Shown here one piece after another: positions 43,847 to 52,832 of a DNA stretch of 64,000 nucleotides. Each line of letters opens with the position of its first letter. Positions within the stretch are counted from its first letter, which is position 1. Source of the DNA: Pelagicoccus sp. SDUM812005. GTDB lineage: Bacteria > Verrucomicrobiota > Verrucomicrobiia > Opitutales > Opitutaceae. The DNA lies in assembly GCF_031127875.1 (NCBI RefSeq), contig NZ_JARXIA010000015.1, positions 109,823-173,822 on the forward strand, written 5' to 3'. The position numbers and the translations under genes were made by a program. The notes beneath the pieces were generated by a model that searched no databases, was not told the origin of the DNA, and was given only the letters and a program-made list of their open reading frames with translations.

Positions 43847-44286
43847 GAAATCAAATCAATCTAGATATGAGAAAATGTGATAGTTAAAGATCTTAGCGTA
43901 GTAGATATCTCATATTATCTGTCCTAATTCTCCTGAACGCTAAATTTCCGCCTCGATTTTAGCGCCCTCAGACACGACTGGCCGAAAAAAGAAAACGGAA
44001 CGGCCAAGCTCGCGCAAAATGCGTTCGCTTGGCCGCGTGTCATCACCCCTGTAAAAATGGAAGCCCCGGGTCGTTCGCTCCCCGCTTCGCAAGGGAATTC
44101 GAACAAACTACTACCTTTGAGAAACGAAACGTCAGCTGGAGCTGGCGGGCACCTAAGCGGACGGTTGCGAAACAAGAGAAGCGAACGAACCTGCGCCGCG
44201 GACGGGTAAAGATCCTCAGGCGCTCGGGGCATCGAGCCAAACCCCAGCCCCCGAACCGCCCCTTCAGCATTTCTCGATTTCCCAAT
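43847..44286. other. Gene-poor stretch upstream of the pnt operon
   Basis: About 440 nt between the pntAA start and the symporter terminator. The first 80 nt (43850-43925) are clearly AT-rich and probably contain the pnt promoter. The rest is GC-balanced. It keeps a 102-codon - strand frame (43924-44232) with many Ser/Phe/Arg residues and no ribosome site. I cannot decide whether this is a decayed gene, a repeat copy or a chance frame, and see no RNA gene. Confidence 0.35.
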
Positions 44287-44319
44287 AAAAAGCGCCGCCT
44301 GCTCGCAGCGGGACGACGC
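44287..44319 (-). terminator. Intrinsic terminator right after the symporter stop
   Basis: On the - strand, immediately after the stop codon, GCGTCGTC pairs with GGCGGCGC (two wobble pairs), with a smaller GCT/AGC stem inside. It is followed by TTTTT (the AAAAA at 44287-44291). The stem and U-run fit a factor-independent terminator. Confidence 0.7.
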
Positions 44320-46125
44320 TCAACTCGGCTCCTTCCCCCGATTCAAAGGATCCAGCCAAGTCCGCTTCAAAACGAAGCTCGTCGCCAGCAGGATCCCCAC
44401 GCAGATCCACATCGACTTGTATTCGCGGATCACCAGGAAGAGCGGGACGATCACCAGCATGAAATGCCAGACGATCCCGACCGCGATGTTGAGGATGTGA
44501 CGCGGCCAGTCCTTATTGGCTTCCACCGCGGGCTCCCGCTTGCGCAGCTCTGCGATCACCGGACCCCAAAGCCCCCAAGGGTGGACCTTTCGATAGAAGG
44601 ACGAAAGCGTATCCATGTCCTCAGGACGCGAGCAAAGACTGCCCACCACCGCCGCCACGAGCGACACCAGGAAGATCGCCGGGAAAAGCTGTATAAAGGA
44701 GTACTGCGGAAACAGCTCCGGGAAAGTCACCGAGCTCAAAATTCCGCCCAGCATACCGCAGAAGTAGCCCACCCCATTGAAGCGCCACCAGTGCCACTTC
44801 AAAATATTCGGAGCCGCGTAGCCGCCCCAAAGTCCGCCCACGATCCAGCCCATGATGTCGTTGATGCTATCCATGAAGACGCTGATCCCCACTCCCAGGG
44901 CCACGACCAAGATCGACGACAGATAGCAGAGCTTCACGTACGTTCCCTGCGACTCGTTGGGACGGAAGTAGTGCTTGTACACATCGTTCACCAAGTAGGC
45001 AGCCCCCGCGTTGATGGTGGAGTCGAAGGTCGACATGAAAGCCGCCAAGAAGCCCACGATGATCAAGCCCTTCAGCCCGATCGGAACGAACTCGCTGATG
45101 ACGTGCGGCAACACCAGCTCGTAGTCGAAGGCCGGATCCTGCAGGCGCAAATCCGTCGAATAGAAGACCAAGCCCAACACCACGATTCCCGTCACCAAGA
45201 TCCAACGCGGAAACAAGGCCAGCGACACCACGCCGCTCATCAAGGCCGCCTCCCGCGGGCTCCGGGTCGCCAGCAAGCGCTGCATGTCGAAATTGGGAGC
45301 CGGACCCGCCAAGCTCACCAGCACCCCCTTCAACATCATCATCATGAAAAAGGGAAAGAAGAGCTCGTAGCCCTGCAGCTGGATAATGTCGTCGAGCTGC
45401 GGCAGGAGCCCGCTCCAGTCCAGATCCAATTCCCGGCCGAACCACACGCTGCCCCAGCCATCAGGCGTCACCGCCGCGATCGACTCGGCCGAAGTGTACA
45501 CCATCGCGTAGTAGCCGATCACCACCGAAATCGCCACCAGCAGCGAGTACTGCACCATGTCCGTAAAGATCACGCTGCGGATCCCCCCCAAGGTCGCGTA
45601 CAAGAGCGACACCGTGATCAACAGAAACGCGTAGGTCGTCGGCTCGAACGTATCCGGCAAAAAGATCGAGGCAAATCCCGCCAAGCCCTTGAAGGCATAA
45701 GCCGAAAAGCTCACCACGCTCAGCAAGGCGAACACCACCAATACCATGCGAGCCATCTCCAGCCCCATCGGATTTCGAAAGCGCGTGGTCATCCAGTCCG
45801 CCCCCGTCAAGGCGCCGGAGCGACGCACCCACTGGGAAAGGTAGACCATCATGAAAACCTGGTTGTAGGTCGGCCACAGCCAAGGCAGCCAGGCCCCCTT
45901 CGCCCCATAGATGAACACCACCGAAACCAGCCACATGGTGCCCGCGATATCGAACATCGAGGACGCGTTTGAAACGCCCAGCAGGTACCAAGGCACCTTG
46001 CGGTTGCCCAAAAAATACGACTCCAAGCTCACGCTGGCCTTGCGGCGCATCACCACCCCGAAAGCCAAAACCGCAACCAGATACAGGACAATCAGGGACA
46101 GGTCTATGGCATGGAGATCCATCAA
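44320..46125 (-). CDS. Sodium:solute symporter family transporter
   Basis: A 601-residue SSS-family permease with about 14 hydrophobic helices. Signatures include YFLGNRKVPWYLLGVSNASS near residue 37, the GGIRSVIFTDMVQ loop and the FLAAFMSTFDSTINAGAAYL segment with the Ser/Thr residues that form the second sodium site. It imports a solute with Na+; a sugar, nucleoside or organic acid is possible, and the substrate is not readable. Start may be 46125 or the next ATG three bases on. It is monocistronic, with its own terminator. Confidence 0.92.
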   Translation of the reverse strand: MMDLHAIDLSLIVLYLVAVLAFGVVMRRKASVSLESYFLGNRKVPWYLLGVSNASSMFDIAGTMWLVSVVFIYGAKGAWLPWLWPTYNQVFMMVYLSQWVRRSGALTGADWMTTRFRNPMGLEMARMVLVVFALLSVVSFSAYAFKGLAGFASIFLPDTFEPTTYAFLLITVSLLYATLGGIRSVIFTDMVQYSLLVAISVVIGYYAMVYTSAESIAAVTPDGWGSVWFGRELDLDWSGLLPQLDDIIQLQGYELFFPFFMMMMLKGVLVSLAGPAPNFDMQRLLATRSPREAALMSGVVSLALFPRWILVTGIVVLGLVFYSTDLRLQDPAFDYELVLPHVISEFVPIGLKGLIIVGFLAAFMSTFDSTINAGAAYLVNDVYKHYFRPNESQGTYVKLCYLSSILVVALGVGISVFMDSINDIMGWIVGGLWGGYAAPNILKWHWWRFNGVGYFCGMLGGILSSVTFPELFPQYSFIQLFPAIFLVSLVAAVVGSLCSRPEDMDTLSSFYRKVHPWGLWGPVIAELRKREPAVEANKDWPRHILNIAVGIVWHFMLVIVPLFLVIREYKSMWICVGILLATSFVLKRTWLDPLNRGKEPS

Positions 46126-46280
46126 GAAAACGAGCAGGGCAGAAAAGGAGGGATAAATCGGAGCAGCGCCCCCGATGAAACGAAGGCAGCCTCGCGAAAC
46201 ACAAGGCTACACAAGGGCTAACACCGGTAAATCTCTAAGTCCTACAAGTTTATACCGACAATCCGGAAAAAAACGTCCGA

Positions 46281-46703
46281 CTACTCCGACTCCTCTTCCG
46301 ACAAGTAGTGCAGCTGCACCTCCGCCACTGCAGGCGGTACGTCCCGCAGAAAGACGCGCACAAACTGGCTGCGACCTCCCCCGTACGCCGCCTCGAAATC
46401 CTTGCTCCGGATCGTATGGCTGTGCTCCCAGACCACTTCCTCCTCCGCATCCACTCCCTTGAACTCGATTTCCGAGACGCGGGGAATGAGATTGAGGGAT
46501 TTCACCCGCATTCGACAGGTGAGCAACCACGCATCCTCCTTAGGGTGCAGCTTCACCGCCTCGAAGACCGCCTGCGTATTGGTCTCCGCAACCGTAAGCT
46601 CCCACTCGGGCTGATCCTCGGCCACCGCCGACGCCGCCATCCATAGCGACGCCGCTGCCGCCACCCCTCTCAACACGCTCCAAACTCCCTTGCCCTTCAT
46701 CAT
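46281..46703 (-). CDS. Uncharacterised exported protein
   Basis: A 140-residue protein from the ATG at 46703, preceded by GAGGAA; the open frame begins earlier but inside the upstream gene. The N-terminus (VLRGVAAAASLWMAASAVAED) is a good signal peptide with an AVA cleavage site. The mature domain has beta strands such as WELTVAETNTQ, AWLLTCRMRVKSL and RSQFVRVFLRDVPP and looks like a small beta-sandwich. I do not recognise the family. It follows the ACT-domain gene by 22 nt and is probably in its operon. Confidence 0.6.
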   Translation of the reverse strand: MMKGKGVWSVLRGVAAAASLWMAASAVAEDQPEWELTVAETNTQAVFEAVKLHPKEDAWLLTCRMRVKSLNLIPRVSEIEFKGVDAEEEVVWEHSHTIRSKDFEAAYGGGRSQFVRVFLRDVPPAVAEVQLHYLSEEESE

Positions 46704-46725
46704 AGCTGCATTCCTCAAATCTTCC

Positions 46726-47247
46726 TTAATCGGATCCGAAGCTAACATCGACCATAAGGTCCGCGGCTATAAGCTCTAAATCGTCCCGCAAGTCCGAGAG
46801 CTTGCAATCCGCCGGAATGCACACCCGAGCCCGCGCCTCAAAAAGCGGTTCCCCCGTCATCGGAGCGCTGCGGCACTCCGTGCTCAGCTCCTCCACGTTC
46901 ACCCCGCGCTTGGCAAAGGCGTTCGAAATCTGGCTCACGATGCCCGGACGGTCGTTGCCCACGATCTCCACGGTCGCCACCTCGTGGCAATCCCCCGCGT
47001 CCACCGCGTTCCCGTCCTTCACCACCACGCTCAAGCCCTTGCTCTCCAAGGCCGCCACCGCCGCCAGCAATTCCTCGCGGCGACCCTCCGCCGCCCGCAC
47101 GCGCAGGATCCCCGCGAACTGGCCCCCCAAATTGCACATGCGGCTCTCGAGCCAATTCCCGCCCGCTGCTTTCACAGTCGAGGCGATCAGTTCCACCAAG
47201 CCCGGACGATCCGGACCGATTACAGACATGACGATGGGGCTTTCCAT
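46726..47247 (-). CDS. Two-ACT-domain regulator, GcvR-like
   Basis: A 173-residue protein with two ACT domains (about 1-80 and 88-173). Each opens with the ligand-site motif: VIGPDRPGLVELIA and IVGNDRPGIVSQISNAF. The layout matches GcvR, the glycine cleavage system regulator, which binds glycine and modulates GcvA. No GcvA or gcv gene is seen here, so the partner is unknown. It is divergent from the ABC gene cluster at 47421, sharing about 170 nt. Confidence 0.85.
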   Translation of the reverse strand: MESPIVMSVIGPDRPGLVELIASTVKAAGGNWLESRMCNLGGQFAGILRVRAAEGRREELLAAVAALESKGLSVVVKDGNAVDAGDCHEVATVEIVGNDRPGIVSQISNAFAKRGVNVEELSTECRSAPMTGEPLFEARARVCIPADCKLSDLRDDLELIAADLMVDVSFGSD

Positions 47248-47420
47248 TTCCCAAACATCACAAGCCTTGCCCGGATTTATTCAAATCCTAAAAAGCGCCC
47301 CGCTCGTATCCCCTAGAGCCCAGCCCAAGCTGCTGCCTATCATCCACAAAAGGTATTGCGACCGGAGAAAACCCCGTCTTTCAATGTCCCCTTCGTAACA
47401 CCACGAACCAGCCCAGCGAA

Positions 47421-48482
47421 TTGACCACCCAAAAGCATACCATCGAAGTCGAGCGACTCCACAAGCGCTTCGGCAAAATCGACGCCGTCGACGGCATCAG
47501 CTTCAAAGTCGAAAAAGGGCAAATCGTCGGCTTCCTCGGCCCCAACGGCGCCGGCAAGTCCACCACCATGCGCATCCTCACCGGCTACAACCGGGCCACC
47601 TCCGGGGTCGCCAAGATCTGCGGCGTTTCCGTCGCCGCCGATCCCCACTTCATCAAGCGACGCATCGGCTACATGCCGGAAAACAACCCCCTCCCCCTCG
47701 ACCTGCGCGTACGCGAGTACCTCAAGTACCGAGCCAAGGTTAAGGAAATCCCCTTCACCAAACGACGCCGCGCCATCGAGCAAGCCCTCGAAAGCTGCGA
47801 CCTCCTCCGGGCCCAGGACCGCATCATCGGCAAGCTCTCCAAAGGCTTCCGCCAACGCGTCGGCATCGCCGACGCCATCCTCGCCAACCCCGAGGTCATC
47901 ATCATGGACGAGCCCACCATCGGCCTCGACCCCCACCAAGTCATCCTCATCCGCGACCTCATCGCCTCCCTGCGCGGACGCATGACCGTCATCATCTCCT
48001 CCCACATCCTACCCGAGATCGAGATGACCTGCGACCAGATCATCATCATCAACCACGGCAAGATCGTCGGCCAAGGCTCCCCCGCCCAGCTCCGCGACAC
48101 CTTCATCGACCACACCACCTACCAAGTCGAAATCGCCGGCACCACCAAGGAGCTCGAAGCCGCCCTCGCCACCATCGCCCCCGAGCTCCAAGTCGAACGC
48201 ATCTCCGACCGCGACGAAGACGGATTCGCCACCGCCGAAATCCAGATCAAAGGCAAGCGCGACTACGGCGAACGCCTCTTCAAGACCCTCGCCGAGCACC
48301 CCCACCTCCGCACCCGCTCCCTGCGCAGCAAGAAGGCCCCCCTCGAGGACGTCTTCCTCGCCGCCACCCGCCGCTCCTGGGAAGAGGTGGACGAGAAACT
48401 CGCCCCGCCCCTCGCCAGCAGCAGCCCGAAAACCTCAGCCCCGCAGGGAACCAAAGCCGCCGCGCCCCCTCCATCTCAATAG
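47421..48482 (+). CDS. ABC transporter ATP-binding protein (GldA/CcmA-like)
   Basis: A 353-residue ABC ATPase that starts at TTG (47421); no in-frame ATG or GTG lies upstream. Walker A GPNGAGKST, the signature LSKGFRQRVGIADAI (LSKGF in place of LSGGQ, usual in this branch), Walker B VIIMDEPTIGLDP and the switch His in IISSHIL are present. A C-terminal regulatory extension runs from about 230 to 353. It energises the permease encoded next. Together with the next genes it matches the Gld-type ABC cluster found in many environmental bacteria. Confidence 0.9.
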   Translation: MTTQKHTIEVERLHKRFGKIDAVDGISFKVEKGQIVGFLGPNGAGKSTTMRILTGYNRATSGVAKICGVSVAADPHFIKRRIGYMPENNPLPLDLRVREYLKYRAKVKEIPFTKRRRAIEQALESCDLLRAQDRIIGKLSKGFRQRVGIADAILANPEVIIMDEPTIGLDPHQVILIRDLIASLRGRMTVIISSHILPEIEMTCDQIIIINHGKIVGQGSPAQLRDTFIDHTTYQVEIAGTTKELEAALATIAPELQVERISDRDEDGFATAEIQIKGKRDYGERLFKTLAEHPHLRTRSLRSKKAPLEDVFLAATRRSWEEVDEKLAPPLASSSPKTSAPQGTKAAAPPPSQ

Positions 48483-48536
48483 CGACGCGAAACCCGCGCC
48501 CCCAATCGGACCGACTCCACACCCGCGCTCCATCGA

Positions 48537-49298
48537 ATGAGACACTTTCTGACACTCCTACGCAACGAGATCTGGCGCCTGCTCATCAGCCCCAGCACCT
48601 ACATCGCCGGCTTCCTCTTCCTCCTCGTCATGGGCTTCCTCTTCCAGTGGATGCTGCGCGTCTACACCTCCGACCCGCAAGACGAGACCCCCAGCGTGCT
48701 CTTCTTCCGCATGTTCTTCATCCCCGTCTTCTTCATGGTCCCCCTGCTCACCATGCGCTCGCTCGCCGAAGAACGACGCTCCGGCACCATCGAAACCCTC
48801 CTCACCACCCCCGTCACCATCGCCGAGATCGTACTCGCCAAATTCAGCGCCAGCTACCTCTACTACTGCTCCCTCTGGCTCATCACCGCCTCCTTCCATA
48901 TCATCTTCTTCGCCTACGCCCAACGCGACACCATCATCGACCCCTACCCCCTCATCGGAGGCTACGCCTACATCTTCCTCAGCGGCACCCTCTTCCTCTC
49001 CCTCGGCATCTTCGCCAGCTCCCTCACCAAAAGCCAACTCGTCGCCGGCATCCTCGGCTTCTCCCTCGTCTTCGGCTTCATCGTCATCGGCAGCAACGTC
49101 GAAGACCTCTCCGTCCTCACCAGCGAACAAAGCCTCTGGCTGCGACAGTTCTCCGACCACACCGACGCCCTCCAGCACATGGGCGACTTCTCCGCCGGCA
49201 TCATAGACACCCGAGCCATCGTGCTCTACCTCAGCGCCGCCCTCACCTTCCTCTTCCTCAGCGTCCTCGCGATCGAATACCGAGACGGCACCAGCTAG
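48537..49298 (+). CDS. ABC-2 type permease (GldF-like)
   Basis: A 253-residue membrane protein with six helices. RNEIWRLLISPSTYIAGFLFLL and SLAEERRSGTIETLLTTPVT are the conserved segments of GldF/NosY-like ABC permeases. It would pair with the ATPase encoded 54 nt upstream and with the GldG-like periplasmic protein that follows. The transported molecule is not known. Confidence 0.9.
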   Translation: MRHFLTLLRNEIWRLLISPSTYIAGFLFLLVMGFLFQWMLRVYTSDPQDETPSVLFFRMFFIPVFFMVPLLTMRSLAEERRSGTIETLLTTPVTIAEIVLAKFSASYLYYCSLWLITASFHIIFFAYAQRDTIIDPYPLIGGYAYIFLSGTLFLSLGIFASSLTKSQLVAGILGFSLVFGFIVIGSNVEDLSVLTSEQSLWLRQFSDHTDALQHMGDFSAGIIDTRAIVLYLSAALTFLFLSVLAIEYRDGTS

Positions 49299-49343
49299 CC
49301 CCTACCCGCGCGCCTAGAACCTAGCATCCAGAACCGAACCAAC

Positions 49344-50804
49344 GTGTCCGAATCCTTCCAGTCCAACCGCATCTCGGATCGCCTCCAAGCCTTCCTGCAG
49401 ATCGTACTCGTTTTCCTGATACTTATAGCCGTCAACTACATCGGCATGCGCACCTACCAGCGCTACGACCTGACCGAAGGAAACATCTACTCCCTCTCCC
49501 CCGAAACCCGCGCCTACCTCGCCCAGCTCCAGCAACCCATCGAAGCCATCGTCACCATCTCGGAAAACACCGACGAACCCGGCCTCACCGACATCCTCAA
49601 GGACGTCAAGCTGCTCCTGCGCGAATACGAATACGCCACCCGCGACCAAGGCAAAAACCGCGTCACCGTCGAGTACCTGAACGTCTACTCCCAAACCAGC
49701 CGGGCCCGCTCCCTCGGCATCGAATCCCCCAACGTCATCGTCTTCAAGTCCGGCACCCGCCAACGCCAAGTCCGCATCGACGAACTCTACAAGATCCAAA
49801 ACTCCGAACTCCGCGAATTTCTCGGCGAAAACGTATTCACCCGCTCCATACTCGAAATCGTCGAAACCTCCGAGCCCGTCCTCTACTTCACCACCGGCCA
49901 CGGAGAATTCTCCGCCAGCGACGTCACCGCCTCCACCGGAGCCTCCGCCCTCTTCAACGAACTCAAGTCCCGCAGCTTCACCACCCGCTCCATCGACCTC
50001 AGCACCGCCCAACGCATTCCCGAAGACGCCTCCCTCATCGTCGTGGCCGCCCCCAAAGCTCGCCTCCTCCCCCAAGAACGCCTCCTGCTCGAAAGTTACC
50101 TTAACAAGCGGGCCGGGCGCGTGCTCGTCCTCCTCGAACCCGGACGCGACCACGGCCTCGAAGACCTCTTCTTCGAATGGGGCATCCTCGCCGAAGACGC
50201 CCTCGTCGTCGAACGCGACCCCAACTACGTCATCAACGGCGGCGACCTCATGATCCGCCGCTTCTCCGAGCACCCCCTCACCAGCTCCCTCTTCCAGCAA
50301 GGCATTCCCATCATCACCGACCGAGCCTCCTCCGTGCGCGAAGACCCAGGCCGCCCCATCGACGATTCCCTCAAAGTCAGCGAACTGCTCGCCACCTCCG
50401 ACCAAAGCTGGGCCGAGCGCCAATACCGCCGCGACATCCGCCCCACCTACGATCCCGCCATCGACGTTGCCGGCCCCATCAAGATCGCCGCCATCTCCGA
50501 ACGCCAAGTCGACTCCAGCCTCGGCATCTCCCTCCCGGGAGGAAAGCTCACCGTCATCGGCACCTCAAACTTCATATCCAACCAGCGGATACAAGCATCC
50601 GGCAACCTCTACCTCATCCTCAACGCCATCAACTACTCGGTCGACCGCTACACCCGGCTCAACATCCCGCCCCGCCCCATCAAAAAAGTGAAGCTCGACC
50701 TCTCCATCGAGCAGCTCCACCTCGCCCGCTACCTCATCTGGTTCGCCCCGCCCGCCGTCCTCGGCCTGCTCGGCCTGCTCGTCTACATCTCACGCAGAAA
50801 CTGA
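49344..50804 (+). CDS. GldG-like ABC-associated protein
   Basis: A 486-residue protein with one N-terminal helix (about 16-34), a large extracytoplasmic domain and a C-terminal helix (about 465-481). The DLTEGNIYSLSPETRAYLAQL segment, with the NYIGMRTYQRYDLTE entry, is the signature of the ABC-type uncharacterised transport domain (GldG). The fold contains an IFT52/Rossmann-like central part (TTGHGEFSASD). It is 45 nt after the permease gene and is thought to act as its periplasmic partner. Confidence 0.88.
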   Translation: MSESFQSNRISDRLQAFLQIVLVFLILIAVNYIGMRTYQRYDLTEGNIYSLSPETRAYLAQLQQPIEAIVTISENTDEPGLTDILKDVKLLLREYEYATRDQGKNRVTVEYLNVYSQTSRARSLGIESPNVIVFKSGTRQRQVRIDELYKIQNSELREFLGENVFTRSILEIVETSEPVLYFTTGHGEFSASDVTASTGASALFNELKSRSFTTRSIDLSTAQRIPEDASLIVVAAPKARLLPQERLLLESYLNKRAGRVLVLLEPGRDHGLEDLFFEWGILAEDALVVERDPNYVINGGDLMIRRFSEHPLTSSLFQQGIPIITDRASSVREDPGRPIDDSLKVSELLATSDQSWAERQYRRDIRPTYDPAIDVAGPIKIAAISERQVDSSLGISLPGGKLTVIGTSNFISNQRIQASGNLYLILNAINYSVDRYTRLNIPPRPIKKVKLDLSIEQLHLARYLIWFAPPAVLGLLGLLVYISRRN

Positions 50805-50852
50805 CCTCGATCCAGCTCACCCTTCACTTTTCACGAAACACTTTTTCCCACC

Positions 50853-52826
50853 GTGCGCCTAAAAATCACGCTAACACTGCTCGCCATCCTACTCGGCTTG
50901 CTCACCTACATCTTCTACATCGATAACCGCACCGATATCGGCCAGTACGAAGACCGGCGCTCCACCGTGCTCGGCGACCTCGCCGTGGGCATCGACTACC
51001 TCAGTATCCAAAACAACGTTACAGGCCAGACCATCACCCTCGAGCAATCCAAAAACCGCTGGATGCTCCGCGAGCCCTACCTCTGGCCCGCCAACGAATT
51101 CGCCGTCCAGCGCATCCTCACCGAACTCCGCTTCCTCGAGCGCATCTCCTCCTTCGAAACCAATATCGTATCCAACTCCGGCGTCTCCCTGCCCGACTAC
51201 GGCCTCAAGCCCTCCCAATACGCCATCATGATCGGCCGCGGCGAGCGACGTTCCACCCTCCACATCGGCAAGCCCACCGAGATCGGCAACAACCTCTACA
51301 TCCTCTCCACCGACCAAAGCCACGTCCACGTCGTCAACCGCTCCCTCCTCGAAGCCATCTCCGTCAACCTCGACAACCTCCGCTCCTCCCGACTCTTCGA
51401 TATCGCCGTCTTCGAAGCCACCTCCTGGAATATCCAAGTGCGCGAAGACGGACGCAACCTCCGCGCCTGGTTCGCCCGCAACGGCGACAACTGGGTATTC
51501 GAAACCCCAATACGAGCCCGAGCCGACTCCGAAGCCGTCAACGTCCTGCTCAACCGCTGCCTCAGCCTCGAAGCCGACTCCATCGTCGCCTCCAACCCCA
51601 CCGACCTCTCCCCCTACGGCCTGCAAAACCCGCTCTACCGCATCGCCATCGAGTCCGACCAAAACCGCGAAGTCCTCGAGATCGGAGAAAAGATCTCCAC
51701 CGACTCCGAATTCCGCTACGCCAAACGCGAAAGCCGCCCCACCGTATTCCAGCTCCGCATCGACTTCCTCGAACTGCTCGCCAAATCCCAAACCATGCTG
51801 CGCGAGCGACGCATCTTCGAAGTCGACGTCACCTCCGCCACCACCCTCACCATCGAACGCCGCGACCAGCAACCCCTCACCCTGCAAAAGCTCGAAGACG
51901 GAAACTGGGAACTCGTCGTGCGCGACGAAAGCCAAGGTATCCAAACCATGGATGGCGACGCCCAAGCCATCACCGAAATCCTCAAGTGGCTCGACGAGCT
52001 CAAAGCCGTCCCCGACGACGGCTTCGTCAACGACGCCCCCTCCGCCCCCGACCTCGAATCCTACGGCCTCGAAGTCCCAGAGTACACCCTAACCATCACC
52101 TCCGACCGCCTCCACGGCGACCCCCAACGCCTGCCCGAATTCCGCACCGAGACCCTCCTCATCGGCGACCGCAAGCCAAACGACCGCCACGAGAGCTACA
52201 TCAAGATCGCCCACAAGGACTTCGTGTATTCAAGCTACAACGACATCTTCGCCCACATCGACAACGACCCGCTGCTCTACAAAAACCGGAACATCATCTC
52301 CCTTCCCAACAGTTCCCGTATCCAAAAAATAAGCGTCGAACGCCTCGCCGACCGCGCCATCGTCGCCGAAGAAACCATCGACCCCAACGCCGAAACGCCC
52401 AGCGCCGCCGCCAAGCTCGCCACCATCGTCTCCCAACTCACCGTCCACAGCTTCAACCCCGACGGCTTCACCCGCACCGTCGAGATCGCCGGCCGGCGCA
52501 AGCCCTGGGCCTACAAGCTCGTCGCCACCGTCGGCTCCGACGACACCCCCAACGCCATCACCCAACAAATCGAAATCTACGTCTCCGAACTCTCCGGAGG
52601 CCCCCTCCTGTGGGGAGGCATCGCCCAAACCAACCAAGGCTTCCGCTTATCCACCGACTTCGTCGACGCCTTCACCCAAATCGTCTTCGACCGCGTCGCG
52701 CGCCCCGCTCCCGAAGAGCCCTTCAGCACCAAGCCCCTCCCCGAAGGCCAAAACGCGCGCCCCGCCGCCGGACAAAACCAATTCGAAGCCGCCCGCCCGC
52801 CCCAGCCAAGCGATCCCGCGCAGTAG
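50853..52826 (+). CDS. DUF4340 protein
   Basis: A 657-residue protein with an N-terminal membrane helix (about 5-25, LTLLAILLGLLTYIFYI) and repeated DUF4340 domains in the periplasm. These show pairs such as RWMLREPYLWPANEFAVQ, NWVFETPIRARADSEAVN and NWELVVRDESQ, each a strand-turn followed by a helix. DUF4340 proteins are nearly always encoded beside GldFG-type ABC genes. It starts at a GTG 48 nt after the gldG-like gene. Function is unknown; a role as extracytoplasmic adaptor is inference. Confidence 0.85.
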   Translation: MRLKITLTLLAILLGLLTYIFYIDNRTDIGQYEDRRSTVLGDLAVGIDYLSIQNNVTGQTITLEQSKNRWMLREPYLWPANEFAVQRILTELRFLERISSFETNIVSNSGVSLPDYGLKPSQYAIMIGRGERRSTLHIGKPTEIGNNLYILSTDQSHVHVVNRSLLEAISVNLDNLRSSRLFDIAVFEATSWNIQVREDGRNLRAWFARNGDNWVFETPIRARADSEAVNVLLNRCLSLEADSIVASNPTDLSPYGLQNPLYRIAIESDQNREVLEIGEKISTDSEFRYAKRESRPTVFQLRIDFLELLAKSQTMLRERRIFEVDVTSATTLTIERRDQQPLTLQKLEDGNWELVVRDESQGIQTMDGDAQAITEILKWLDELKAVPDDGFVNDAPSAPDLESYGLEVPEYTLTITSDRLHGDPQRLPEFRTETLLIGDRKPNDRHESYIKIAHKDFVYSSYNDIFAHIDNDPLLYKNRNIISLPNSSRIQKISVERLADRAIVAEETIDPNAETPSAAAKLATIVSQLTVHSFNPDGFTRTVEIAGRRKPWAYKLVATVGSDDTPNAITQQIEIYVSELSGGPLLWGGIAQTNQGFRLSTDFVDAFTQIVFDRVARPAPEEPFSTKPLPEGQNARPAAGQNQFEAARPPQPSDPAQ

Positions 52827-52832
52827 GGCCAA

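Noticed and set aside
44029..45972. 647-codon + strand frame across the symporter
   Set aside because: It is antisense to a clear SSS transporter and His/Arg/Gln-rich; the gene-free part at its start does not look coding.
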